Origin: Areca catechu
Lineage: Eukaryota > Streptophyta > Magnoliopsida > Arecales > Arecaceae
NCBI GenBank assembly: GCA_021397845.1
Contig: CM038052.1
Coordinates: 170,182,182 to 170,246,181, forward strand
Length of the DNA stretch: 64,000 nucleotides
Reading direction: 5' to 3'
A program made the position numbers and the translations under genes. Positions 33,299-44,866 of the stretch are shown in pieces (positions within the stretch are counted from its first letter, which is position 1; each line of letters opens with the position of its first letter). The notes beneath the pieces were generated by a model, which had not been told where the DNA came from, did no database searches, and saw only the letters and a program-made list of their open reading frames with translations.

Positions 33299-34910
33299 TA
33301 TTGACTCCTATCTTGATTTTGATGAATAATAAAATACTTAAGTATATCTGAGTACTAACTGTATATTAAAAATATATTTACTAGAACAGGGTATTCATCA
33401 AAGCAATTTTGTGTTAAAAGTTCAAATCTTGTTATCTTATTGAAGAAGCCAGTTAAATTGATGGAACTTCAAGTTTAATAGACTTTGATATATAAGAATA
33501 ACCTTGAATAACTCAAATCTTGAAGTTGGAGAAGTTTCAGCAGAGTTTCAGCAAGTTTCAAGAGAGTTTTAGCCAAGTGTCAACTCATGAATGTGAAGTG
33601 TCGACTCAAAATATTGACTCACAGAAGCTTGAGCTGATATGCAGAAGAAGTTTCAGCTTGCACGTATGAAATGTCGACTCATGAAGACCAAGTGTCGACT
33701 CAAGTGTCGACTCATGTGTTGACTCAAGTGTCAACTCAAAGCCTAAGACCAAAATGAAGATAGAACATGCTGAATTTAAATTTTTACTCAAGTGTCGACT
33801 CATAAAGATGAAGTTTCGACCACCAGAAGAAGTATCGATGCACCAGTGCTTTCTAAGAGAGCTTCAGAAGATATTTTTGATCTAGTGTCGACTCAAGTGT
33901 CGACTCATATGTCGACTCATGACCTGAAGTATCGATACTTGTAGGTTTGGATGAACAGTAATGGCTAGTTTTTTGAAGCATAAAATTGGTCCTTTTCACC
34001 TCTAACGACTATTTTCTCCTCTCCAATGATCAAAAATGGTCATTTAAGACTTGAAAAGGTATTTAAAGTAAACCAAACTCAAGAGGGATGCAACTAATGA
34101 GGAATTAAAGAGAAAGAATTCATTAAGAGTTCGATATTTTTTAGGGAAGTTGAGTCTTCAAGCATTTAAGGAATATTCAAGTCCAACTCTCAAGCACTCA
34201 TTAAGGCTTCAACAACTTAAAGACAAGCTTTCTCAACAGCAATCAAAGAACTTCAAAGATATATTTTCTTTTATTTTAGAAAGCTTTTTTGTATTCTCAT
34301 ATTTATATTTGAGCTTTTGTTGTTACTAGTTTCAAGTGGATTGAAACTAGTATTGAAGTTATTGGTGAGCCTTTGTGAAAAACCAACTGGGTTGTTGGTG
34401 AGTCTTTATGAAAAACTAAATAGATTTTTGGTTAGCCTTGTGAAAATTAAGAGATTTTTGGTTAGCCTTGTGAAAATTAAGAGATTTTTGGTTAGCCTTA
34501 TGAAAATCAAGAGATTTTTGATTAGCCTTATGAAAACCAAAAGGTTGTTGGTGAGCCTTGTGAAAACCAACTAGATTTTTGGCTAGCTTTGTAAAAATCA
34601 AGGGATTGTGATTAGTGAGTCCGAAAAACTAATCGACTGTAATCAAGTAGGATTATAGCGAAATTTCCAAGTGGACCTTGGGAAGTGGATGTAGGTACTT
34701 TGGTATGCACCAAACCACTATAAATCTTTGTATATTTCTAATTGCTTCTATTCTTCTTGCTCTTACTTTAATTTCATTACATTTTATCATCAAGCACACA
34801 TATTCTTGAAATCACTAGCACCTTTATTATTTTTGAATTAGCACATACTTGCAATAAGTTTTAAAAATCTAATTCACTCCATCTCTTGGATTGCTTCGCT
34901 GGGCAACAAG
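33299..34910 (+). repeat. 5' LTR of the copia element, 1612 bp
   Basis: It starts TATTGACTCC (original TG changed to TA) and ends GGGCAACA. It contains a cluster of GTGTCGACTCA motifs (33585-33930) and a repeat of GGTTAGCCTTGTGAAAA words (34360-34620). Confidence 0.88.
34355..34625 (+). repeat. About 30-bp tandem repeat near the LTR 3' end
   Basis: Roughly eight units of a GATTTTTGGTTAGCCTTGTG type, each followed by a short A-rich tail, are present. The same array recurs in the 3' LTR (45870-46085) and in the solo LTR (14690-14900). The open frame across it is a repeat artefact. Confidence 0.85.
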
Positions 34911-34912
34911 TG

Positions 34913-34925
34913 GTATTAGAGCCAC
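34913..34925 (+). promoter_or_regulatory. Primer-binding site of the copia element
   Basis: TGGTATTAGAGCC lies two bases after the 5' LTR. It is the initiator tRNA-Met type site with one change (C to T) from TGGTATCAGAGCC. Confidence 0.85.
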
Positions 34926-34965
34926 GTACTCAACTAATAGGTCAACCGTCTTGAGTTAAAAATTT

Positions 34966-36670
34966 ATGGCAGCCCCTTTATGTTCTAGTGTTATTGAGGG
35001 ACAAGTCTCAAATAGACCACCTTATTTTAATGGCACAAATTACACGTATTGAAAAACTCGCATGAGAATTTATATGCATTCTATAGATTATAATCTTTGG
35101 AAGGTTATAGTAAAAGGTCTCCATGTTCTTTCCATGATTGTTAATGGTGTTTTCATTCCAAAACTAGAAGAGGATTGGGATGAAAATGATATTAAGCAAT
35201 CGGAGCTTAATGATAAAGCTATGAATTTGCTTTATTGTGCATTAGATCCTAGTGAATTTAATAAGATTTCCACATGCACATCTGTGAAAAAAATTTGGGA
35301 CATACTTGAAGTTACTCATGAGGGTACCCATCAAGTGAAGAATACTAAAATAAATATGCTTGTACATACATATGAGTATTTAGAATGGAGCCTAATGAAT
35401 CCATAACTGATATGTATACTAGATTTACTAATATTGTAAATGGTATGAGAAGTCTTGGGAAGGTTATATCTAATGCTGGCTTTGTAAATAAAATTCTCAG
35501 GTCATTGCCAACTTCTTGGGATCCGAAGGTCACAACAATTCAGGAAGCTAAAGATGTTGAGACACTTCTCTTAGAGCAACTTGTCGGTTCACTCATGACT
35601 TATGAGTTGAACTTGAAGCAAAAGATAGTGAATGCGGATAAAAAGAAGAAGATAATTGCATTCAAATCCACTACATCAAATGAGCTTTTGAGTGAAGAAA
35701 CAGATGAAAGTGAAAATGAGGACAAGGATGAAGAGGCACTTGTGGCTAGAAAGTTTAGAAGATTTAAGAGAAGAAAAAAGTTCTCATTCAAAAAAAAGCC
35801 ATACAAAGAAGAGCCTAGCAAGGAAAAATGCAAAAAGAAAAAAAGAGAAGGAGAATGATCAACCTATTTGTTGTTAATGTAAGAAGCCTGGACATTATAA
35901 GTTTGATTGTCCTCTTCTCAAAAAATTCAAAAAGAAGATAATGATGGCTACATGGAGCGACGGTGAAGACTCCAACTCAAAGGAAGAATATCAGGAAGTA
36001 GCTAATGTTTGCCTCATAGCACATGAAGATGAGGTATAATCTGAACCTAAACTTGAATTTACATTTGATGAACTTAGAGATGATTTTGATGAACTCTTGC
36101 ATAAATATAAATTACTGAAAATTGAAAATAAAAAGTTGAAAAAGCATGTTAATTCATTTTCTCTCAAAAATACTAGTCTTGTAAATGAAAACAATAATTT
36201 AAAAAACAAGATTGATATTTTAGAAAAATAAAAGAATGCTTTAGGATATAGAAGTTTTGAAAAGATCCAAGGCTGTTGTTACAAATAATAAACTTTTAAA
36301 GAAAAACAAAGACTTTGAGGTAGAAATCAAGAAATTCAAAGATGAGCTTGACAAAGTTAAACCTTTTGTTAAAAAATTTATATTTAGTTCTGAAAAGTTA
36401 AATTTATTATTGAACAATCAAAGAGCTATATTTGATAAAGCAGGACTTGGTTACAAGCTACAAAAGAAACAAAGTTTTTTTAAGAATTTCTTTGTTTTTG
36501 CATCATCTAATGTTACTTGTTTTAGTTGTAAAAAATTTGGGCATAAAGCATATCAGTGTGACCTAAGAAAGTTGAATAATTCAAGAAAAATTTGGATTCC
36601 AAAAGGAACCACCATTAGTACTAACCCTAAAGGATCCAAGATGGCTTGGATATCTAAAATGAAAACTTGA
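34966..36670 (+). pseudogene. gag (broken), copia
   Basis: The start MAAPLCSSVIEGQVSNRPPY at 34966 is followed by FNGTNYTY, a stop where tryptophan is expected (35050 region), and TRMRIYMHSIDYNLW. A frameshift near 35385 precedes NESITDMYTRFTNIVNGM. A Lys- and Glu-rich part ends in a stop at 35856-35858. A first zinc knuckle (CKKPGHYKFDC, about 35880) has a stop inside. A coiled-coil region follows, with stops near 36038 and 36230. The second knuckle CFSCKKFGHKAYQC is at about 36518. Two knuckles and a long acidic region fit SIRE-type Gag. Confidence 0.82.
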
Positions 36671-37110
36671 TATGTTTCGCAAGTTTGTCTTACAACCAAA
36701 TAGAAGAAAAGATTGTGGTATCTTGACAGTGGTTGCTCAAGACACATGACCAGAGATGTAAAATAATTCACATCTCTAGAGGCTTTAAATGGTAGAAATG
36801 TGATATTTGGTGATAATGGTAAAGGTAAAATCATCGGTATTGGTAAAGTCCATATCACCCCCTCTACTTATGTTGATAATGTTCTACTCGTTGATGGATT
36901 AAAACATAATTTGTTTAGTATTAATCAGTTTTGCAATAAAGACTATAAAGTAGTTTTTGAATCATCTCTTTGCATGGTATCTACTCTTGATGATAATGGA
37001 GTGAAATTCATTAGAATTAGGGATGGCAACTCCACCTTATTGATCTTGACAATTTATCTTTACAAGATGATGAATGCCTAGTTGCAATGAATGCCACAAT
37101 TAATAAGACT
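36671..37110 (+). pseudogene. Aspartic protease, copia
   Basis: The active site LDSGCSRHMT is at about 36724, followed by VIFGDNGKGKIIGIG and LLVDGLKHNLFSINQ, which are typical copia protease parts. Stops lie around 36668, 36700 and 36762. Confidence 0.8.
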
Positions 37111-37112
37111 AG

Positions 37113-38370
37113 TTGGCTTTGGCATCTAGATTAAGTCATGCAAGCATGCATCTACTTTATAAATTATACAAAAAGAATTTAGTTAAAGATTTACCAAAAT
37201 TTAAATTTGAAAAAGATAAAATTTATGAAGCTTGTCAATTTGAAAAACAAACAAGAACATCTTTTAAAACTAAAGGAATGGTTTCAACTTCTAGGCCACT
37301 AGAATTACTCTATATAGATCTCTTTGGACCAACTAGGACCGCAAGCCTAGGAGGCAAGAGATATAGACTAGTCATAGTGGATGATTTCTCTCGATTTACT
37401 TCAGTTTTGTTTTTAGCACATAAAGATGAATCTTTTTTGGCTTTCATGAAGTTTTATCGAAAGGTCTCAAATGAAAAAGGTACTTCTATCGTTTGTATTC
37501 GAAGTGACCATGAAATTGAATTTGAAAATCAAGATTTTGAAGATTTTTATAATGAAAAAGGCATTGAACATAATTTTTCTATACCTAGAATACTTCAACA
37601 AAATGGGATGATAGAAAGAAAAAATCATACTTTAGAAGAAATGGTATATACAATGCTTTATAAAAATGATCTTCCTAGATATTTTTGGACAAAAGCTGTT
37701 AATACTGCCTGTTATATTTTAAACTGTGTTTTAATTCGACCAATTTTAAAGAAAATGCCTTATGAGCTTTAGAAAGAAATAAAATCTACTTTGAAATATT
37801 TTCGGGTATTTGGTTGTCGATGTTTTATTTTGAATAATGAAAAATATAATTTAGGCAAATTGATACCAAGTCAGATGAATGTATCTTCTTATGATACTCT
37901 ACATCTAATAAGGCATATAGAGTTTTTAACAAAAGAACACTTATAGTAGAAAAGTCCATGCATGTAGTGTTTGAAGAGTCTGCTAACAAGTCCTCTGAAA
38001 AAGAAGATATTTTTGATGAATGTGCAGGTGTTGAAGGACTCAAGAAGCTAACTTTGGATGATCCCCCTACCAAAGAAAGTAAAGAAGATCAAAACAAAAA
38101 AAATGAAGAAGAAGCCACAAGATCTTCACCAAAGGATCTACCCAAAGAATGGAGGTATGCTCATGGACATCCTAAGGAATTAATCCTAGGTGATCCATCG
38201 AGAGGAATAAGAACTAGATCCTCTATTAGAAATAAATGTGATTATATTATTTTTGTATCTCAAATTGAACCTAAATATATTAAAGAACCTAAAAAAGATC
38301 CAAATTGGATGATTGCTATGCAAGAGAATCTAAATCAATTTGAAAGAAATAATGTTTAGACACTAATAAA
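37113..38370 (+). pseudogene. Integrase, copia
   Basis: The zinc finger region has LSHASMHLLYKLYKKNLV and EACQFEKQ; the first cysteine of the CxxC pair is changed to tyrosine. The core shows YIDLFGPTRT, IRSDHEIEFENQ and NGMIERKN, so all three acidic residues are present. A stop lies at 37770-37772, and degraded GKR-type C-terminal sequence follows. An acidic linker (37958-38357) leads to the polymerase. Confidence 0.82.
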
Positions 38371-39790
38371 AAGGCCAACTAATGCTTCCATAATTAATAC
38401 TAAATGAGTGTATAGAAATAAATTAGATGAAAATAGTATAGTAACTAGAAACAAGGCTAGACTGGTAGCTAAGGATTATAATCAAAAAGAAGGAATTGAT
38501 TTTGCTGAAACCCTTGCTCCAGTAGCTAGACTTGAAGCTATTAGATTACTTTTAGTATTTGTATATTTTATGGATATCAAACTATTTCAAATGGATGTTA
38601 AAAGTACATTTTTGTATAGTTAAATTACTAAAGAAGTTTTTTTTGAACAACCACCTGGTTTTGAAAATCATGCATATCCTGATCATGTTTTCAAACTACA
38701 CAAAGTACTTTATGGTTTATAACAAGCCCCCCATGCACGGTATGAGAGACTTAGTAAATTTTTGATTGAAAATGGTTTTACCTAAGGTCATGTTGATACT
38801 ACTCTATTTTTAAAGAAAAAGGCTGATAATCTCTTAGTAGTACAAATCTATACGGATGATATTATCTTTGGTGTTATTAATGAATCTCTTTATCAAGAAT
38901 TTGCAAAGCTAATGCAGGAAGAATTCGAGATGAGCATGATGGAAGAATTGAGCTACTTCCTTGGACTCCAGATTAAACAAACAAGTGAAGAGATCTTCAT
39001 CAACCAAGCTAAATATACAAAGGAGATCTTGAAAACGTTTGGGATGGAGAAGACTAAACTTATCAGTACATCTATGAGCCCTTCATGTAAGCTTGACAAG
39101 GATGAATCTAGTAAGAAAGTTGATCAAAAATTTTATAGAGGCATCATTGGATCATTACTGTACTTAACTGCTACTAGACCAGATATTATATTTAGTGTAT
39201 GCATGTGTGCTAGATATCAGTCTGAGCCTAAAGAGTCATATTTTTTGGCTATTAAGAGCATACTTAGATATTTATTTAGCACTGTTGATATTGAATTATG
39301 GTACTCTAAGAATTCAGTAATTAATTTAATTGCATATTATGATACTGATTTTGCTGGTTGTAAGTTAGATAGAAAAAGTACTTCTGGAACTTATCAATTT
39401 CTTGGAGTTAACTTAATCTCATGGTTTAGCCAGAAATAAAATTCAGTTGCACTATCAACAGCTGAGGCTGAATATATTACGGCTGGAAGTTGTGCTCAAA
39501 TCTTGTGGATTAAGCAATAACTTGAGGATTTTGACATCAAACTAACTAAGACACCAATAAGATGTGATAACACTAGTGCTATAAACTTAACTAAAAATCA
39601 TGTTCAATACTCTAAAAGTAAGCACATTGAAATTAGACATCATTTTATTAGAGATCATGTTCAAAACAATGATGTTGTGCTTGAATTTGTCTGCACTGAA
39701 ATGCAATTAGCTGAAATAATGACCAAGTCACTCCATGAAGATAGGTTTAGTATGATTAGAAGAGAATTATGAGTCATTAATCATTTTGAT
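38371..39790 (+). pseudogene. Reverse transcriptase and RNase H, copia
   Basis: The polymerase begins KARLVAKDYNQKEGIDFAET and continues with LFQMDVKSTFL, FEQPPGFEN and the catalytic box YTDDIIFG (about 38849). The stretch 38912-39439 is open and includes SYFLGLQIKQ, IGSLLYLTATRPDI and the RNase H start YYDTDFAGCK. STAEAEY and the end KSKHIEIRHHFIRDH follow. Stops are at about 38405, 38620, 38720, 38785, 39437 and 39518. Confidence 0.85.
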
Positions 39791-40257
39791 TAAATTTTAA
39801 TCTCGTCATGACCTTTAAAATTCCTCTTGAGAATTTCTTAATCAAATATTCTTAAAAATCATGATTAATCATTCAAAGACCATTGAAATCAGTTTCTGTA
39901 ATTTTTTATGATTTTTTCCTTTTTTTTCTCAAATTTCTATCGAAGTGTCGACACTTTGAAGTGTTGACACTTGGACTGAAATCATGAGTCAATACTTGAA
40001 CGGCAAGAATCCGAGAACAAATAGAGAAAACCGATAGTTTTCTCTCATTGTTCTTCCTAAACCCTTAAGCTGACTCATCCCTAAATAGTATCCCAACCTC
40101 TGTTTAACTCCAATCATTATTCCAACCATCCAATTCCTTGTTTGAGCCTATTTCTTCCCTATTTTTTACTATTCTTCTATAATTTCTTACAGTTTTATCG
40201 TGAAATCTTTGTCCATTTTATCCTACATTAGTTCTTTCCCTATTTTCTTAAGAGATG

Positions 40258-42044
40258 GGTCCTAGAAAACAACTAATCAGGAGACCTTGCCCATCTACAC
40301 AGGATACAGAGCAATGCATAAAGGTGCATCACGAGGATCCGGTAGTAGAGCCACTAGTTCAGTAGGAGATTCCCGTCAGATCACCCGTCCATGGAGCAGA
40401 TCGAATGGCCTCCAAGGCCATTGTCGGAGGATGGTGGGTAGACTTTGACTTTGTGGACCAGCATCACTTCCGTATAGAAGATTGGCTGGAAGATGCAAGA
40501 TGGCCCACTTCTGCTCATTGATAGAGAGATTCTACCCTGGATTGATTCGAGAGTTCTATAGCACATTGGCTAGAGGAGCAGATGGCTGGATAGCTAAGGT
40601 TAGAGGGACTACCATACCGTTGACAGCCAAGATTTTGAGCAGAGCTTGGGAGATTCCTATGAGAGGTATTGTGGTAGATTCCCTAATTGACAGGATGAGC
40701 ATATTATAATGCATTTTTGAGACAGAGGATCTTAGAGAGGGAGCCACAGTTGTAGCATCTCGACTTTTTCCGAAGATGAGATTACTGTACCACATTGTCG
40801 CTCAGATACTTCTACCAAAGATCGAACTCTTTGACTTCATTATGAAGAAAGAGTTGCTCGTGATGGTATGCCTGATTTAGTGGACTCCTGTTTGCCTTCT
40901 AATTCTCATGGTCCACCAAATGACTGAGGCTGCTACGAGCAGGATATTGTGTCTACCTTATGGCATGGGACTGACCATTCTATTCAGGGCTTATGATATT
41001 GTCGTAGATGGAGAGCCCTACAGACTATTGCTTCACACTGACATCTACGATGAGAGATCACTATACATGATGGGATATCACTTGTATAGAGGACAATGGA
41101 GATGCAGGATCCATGGACAGGCTACTGATGCTGATGATGAGGACACTACTGAGGAAGAGCACATATTTAGAGATGAGGTCATGCCATCTGAGCCACCGAG
41201 GGACATACCTGAGCCGCAGCCCAAGACATCAATATAGTCACCTCCTAGAGATAGTACAGATGAGAGGATCACTCGCTTGGAGACTAAGGGCATGACTATT
41301 AGACAGTGAGTTGATCACATTCACATGGAGGTGAGAGCAGGTCATCAGGAGATGAGAGAGGGATTTTCTATTATTCTGGCCGTTCTTGAGAGATTATCTT
41401 TTGTCAGACCACCTTTACCACCATCGTCAGATTCTCTGCTTGCTCCATAAGCACCTCCAGCTCCAGCTCTAGACACAAAGACCAAAGACGACCAGGGCAA
41501 TTCCTCTATGGATTTTGATATTGCAGATTATATGGTGGACCCTGAGCTAGATGTTACTACTGATCAGGATACAGTGCCCGCAGTAGACGAAATGAGGACT
41601 CCAGAGGCTGTTCTTGATCCTAGTTCTTCCATCTTGACTCTAGTTCTCTCTAGAGTTCCCACCATTCCTGATCCTTCGGACATTTTAGTTTCTACTCCTA
41701 TTCTTCACACTGATCCACTTGATACTTCTATTGATTTATTGACTCCTACTTATAGTATATCCACTAGGACACCACATATACCTTCTACTTCTTCTTTGAT
41801 CTGGAAACTAGGGTTTTACATACCTGATTTCCGCATTCTTTTTTTAGGATCCACTTTTGATGTCACACCATCGATCACTGATACAGTTGCTGATTTCGTC
41901 ACTCTTCATGTTCCTACTACTGATGTCGCTTCCTCCTCTTTAGTACCAGCCAGAGGAAGAGCATGTGCCAGAAGTAAATGCAGAGGGCGTGGCGATGCAC
42001 CCAAACCTGTCCGGACTAGACTTTCAGATTTTTGGTTGATGTGA
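40258..42044 (+). pseudogene. Extra gene downstream of pol, copia (SIRE-type)
   Basis: Sense-strand coding remains start at an ATG at 40258 (MGPRKQLIRRPCPSTQ). The segment ERFYPGLIREFYSTLARGA, then TTIPLTAKILSRAWEIP (about 40520-40680), resembles the plant transposon protein domain found with some LTR elements (REFY, then a VRG-IP pattern). An acidic middle (DADDEDTTEEEH) and a Pro-, Ser- and Thr-rich tail follow to 42044. No convincing membrane segment is seen, so I do not call it an envelope gene. Stops are at about 40370, 40710, 40880, 41237, 41310 and 41450. Confidence 0.65.
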
Positions 42045-42177
42045 TCGTGACCCTGACCTTCTAGGATTACCGGACTGATCATTATGGAGATTGGGTCTTC
42101 CTTTGATGAGGAAAGCACTCCTTAGAGTTGTTTAGTATATCAGTCAGTTTGTATTTCAGTGTTTCTATATTTCTATG

Positions 42178-43796
42178 TGTTGTCGCCAAGATCGTCGTGG
42201 CCCATAGCTGCTGTCGATGCCGGAGTGCACTCCTTTCGCTGTTTGGTTGTCCAGTGGTCCTAGACCTACAAAACAGGAGTTAGTGACTCGGGCCGGGATT
42301 TCCAGCGGGGGCACTCCAACGGTCAAGTCAGTGATGATCCAGGGGAACAGATTCTCTTGGTCGAGCCCCTCTTGATGGACTCCATGCTAGGAGGAGTAAA
42401 TGGTGTGAGAGTGGGATGCAAGTGTGTCGGGGGAAGAGTGGTCTAGCTAGAGGGATTCTCTGTGTGGCCTTTCCGCCCGCCCTTGCTTGGATTTGCTTGT
42501 GGTGCTGTGCTCTCTGGTTGAGCTTGCACTTGTATTTGAATGGTATTGCCTTGCATTACCTCATTTGCCTCGCTTCTTTCGGGCTTTGTAGTCTAGGTTA
42601 TCGTTGGACGCCTGTCTTGGGATCTCAGCCGAGCTGTCAGGCACGTGCGATAGTATCCCGAGATGCCTTTTCTGATTCGTGATAAGGAAAGTTGTCATAT
42701 GTTCTGACATTCCTTCTAGTTGCCTCATTCCGAAAAACCTAGCAGTACCTCGATCGGGGGGCTGCTGCCCCCGGGATTCGAATCTCCTGGTTGACTTCAT
42801 CTTTCGGATGGTTCAAGTGGTTGGTGAGGAGCGTGGCATCTCGATCAGTGGGCCTCTCCCCTTTCTGGTGTAATCAATGGCCGCAGGAGGTCATTGCAGC
42901 CTGGTGGATATCTCAGTGCAATCCTCGGGCGGCTTGTCGGTGTCGTGGGATGGCGGTGATGTCCCTTTGTTCGTTGGTGCTTATGCTTGAGCTGGGGGCT
43001 AAGATGGAAAGGCAGAGCTTGACTCCGACCTAAGCGTCTTGAGCTCGCGGGGTTGCCTTGGCGGAGGAGGGCAGGGCGCGGGTCTGGTCCAGAGGGCTCG
43101 ACCTCGGAGAGGCTCCACGTGGCAGAGGAGGGCTGAGCTCGACTCCGACCACGGGGCTCGATCCTCGAGGGGCTAGCTCTAGAGGGTAGAGCGTGGGCCC
43201 GGTCTAGAGGGCTCGACCTCGAAGAGGCTCCATGTGGTGGAGGAGGGCTGAGCTCGACTCTGACCACGGGACTTGATCTCCGAGGGGCTCACTCTGGAGG
43301 GCAGAGCGTGGGCCCGATCCAGAGGGCTCGACCTCGAAGAGGCTCTATGTGGTGGAGGAGGGCTAAGCTCGACTCCGACCATGGGGCTCGATCTTCGAGG
43401 GGCTCGCTCTGAAGGGCAGAGTGCGGGCCCGATCTAGAGGGCTCGACCTCGGAGAGGCTTCATATGGTTGAGGAGGGTTGAGCTCGACTCTAACCATGGG
43501 GCTCGATCTCCTAGGGGCTCGCTTTGGAGGGCGGAGCGCGGGCCCGGACCATATGGCTCAACCTTGAAGAGGGGCTCGATCTGGAGGGCACCGCTCGGCT
43601 CCGGCCTAGGCATCCTGGGCTCGCGGGTCCGACCTGGCAGAGGACAGAGCTCAGCTTCGATGAGCAGTCCCGTTGTCCCGGGGAGCTCAGCCCGGCGAAG
43701 GAGTCCGAGCAAGGAATCTGATGCGGCACCTAGCACGGCGGGTATCTTTGACGTGGCGTCTGATAGCTACTCCATGTCGGCGATCTTGCCACATCA
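42178..43796 (-). mobile_element. Solo LTR of a Tat-type gypsy element, reverse orientation
   Basis: It is framed by a perfect 5-bp direct repeat ctatg (42173-42177 and 43797-43801). On the minus strand it starts TGATGTGGCAAGATCGCCGA and ends TTGGCGACAACA, the same ends as the LTR at 13690-16332. Minus-strand GACTTGACCGTTGGAGTGCC corresponds to blocks at 16165 and 59630. It holds a 115-bp tandem repeat. Confidence 0.88.
43060..43560 (-). repeat. 115-bp GC-rich tandem repeat, about 4.5 copies
   Basis: Units with GGCTCGACC begin at 43095, 43210, 43325 and 43440, an exact 115-bp spacing. Each contains GAGCTCGACTCCGACCA and GAGGGCTCGACCTCG-like words. Open frames here on both strands are artefacts. 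Confidence 0.9.
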
Positions 43797-44224
43797 CTAT
43801 GTATTAGTGTATCAGTGTACTTGTTATCTATTACTTGTATCAAATTCTGAATATGATGCATCAAATGTTTAAAATTTTATATATATATTGACATTTTCAG
43901 ATTTTATCTGTATGCATTCTCACTTTGTTTTCTATTGCTTATTACTGTAATGCTTTATCTCTACTTTGTTTTCTTACATTTTTAATGATGATAAAAAGGG
44001 AGATAATTAATGAGAATTAGTAATGAGGAGTAATTAATATTAATGAAAATTAATGAGAATTAATGATAAGAAAAAGAGAGAGAAAAGAAGAAAGCAATAA
44101 GTAAGGGGGAGAGAGAAAAGTACTAAAGTAGTAAATTTTGAAAATTTGAAGTAATAAAATTTGAAGATTTTTCAAAAATCTCTTTTTAAAAATTAGCTTT
44201 TAGATCATATATTGAGGGGGAGTT

Positions 44225-44800
44225 TTTATCTATGCTCTATTACTTTTGATCTATTCCCTTCAATTCTATGCTCTGATACTCATCATTATTCTTATTTGTT
44301 CTATTTTTTATGCTCTGATACTCCTTATTCTTATTTTTAATATGCTCTGATACGTTGATATTCTTCATGTTCTAATAATTTTGCTCTGATACTTTCCATC
44401 CTTTTAGTATATTATTTGGTCTGATGTGCTTTAACAATTTTCATGCTTTGATACTCTTAAAGCTCTTGCTCCGATTCTTTATGATTCAGCTTATTTTGCT
44501 CTAATACTTATCTTTCAAAACTATTTCAAGCTCTGATACACAATGTGAACATCTAATATAAGTATACAACTCTGATATATTTCAAATTATAACTCTGATA
44601 TATTATAATCATAACCCTGATACATTATAGTTACAGCTCAGATACATTGAAACCTTTTGAATTGAATTCTTTTCTTATATATACATTTAGCTCTGATGTA
44701 TTGTAGGTGAGCATTTGTTCTTGATAAACATTATAACTCAAGACTCTGATACTTATTATTAATAGCCCTGATAATTTCAGTCAACTACTCTATACTTATT
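44225..44800 (+). repeat. Interspersed GCTCTGATAC motif region
   Basis: Around twenty copies of CTCTGATAC or close variants occur, irregularly spaced 20-50 bp apart, between the copia extra gene and the 3' LTR. The surrounding sequence is AT-rich and otherwise unrelated. Confidence 0.8.
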
Positions 44801-44845
44801 GAAAATCTTTTGAGCTTACTATGTATATATACTTAAATATTTTGT

Positions 44846-44866
44846 CATCATCAAAAAGAAAGAGAT
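44846..44866 (+). promoter_or_regulatory. Purine-rich tract before the copia 3' LTR
   Basis: CATCAAAAAGAAAGAGAT directly precedes the LTR start TATTGACTCC. Confidence 0.7.

Noticed and set aside
34317..34601. Periodic frames (SLVKIKRFLV and FHKANQKSL type)
   Set aside because: They are translations of the 30-bp LTR repeat on either strand.
43434..43872. Open frames of 100-134 codons in the solo LTR
   Set aside because: They are translations of the 115-bp tandem repeat and its flank, with no domain.
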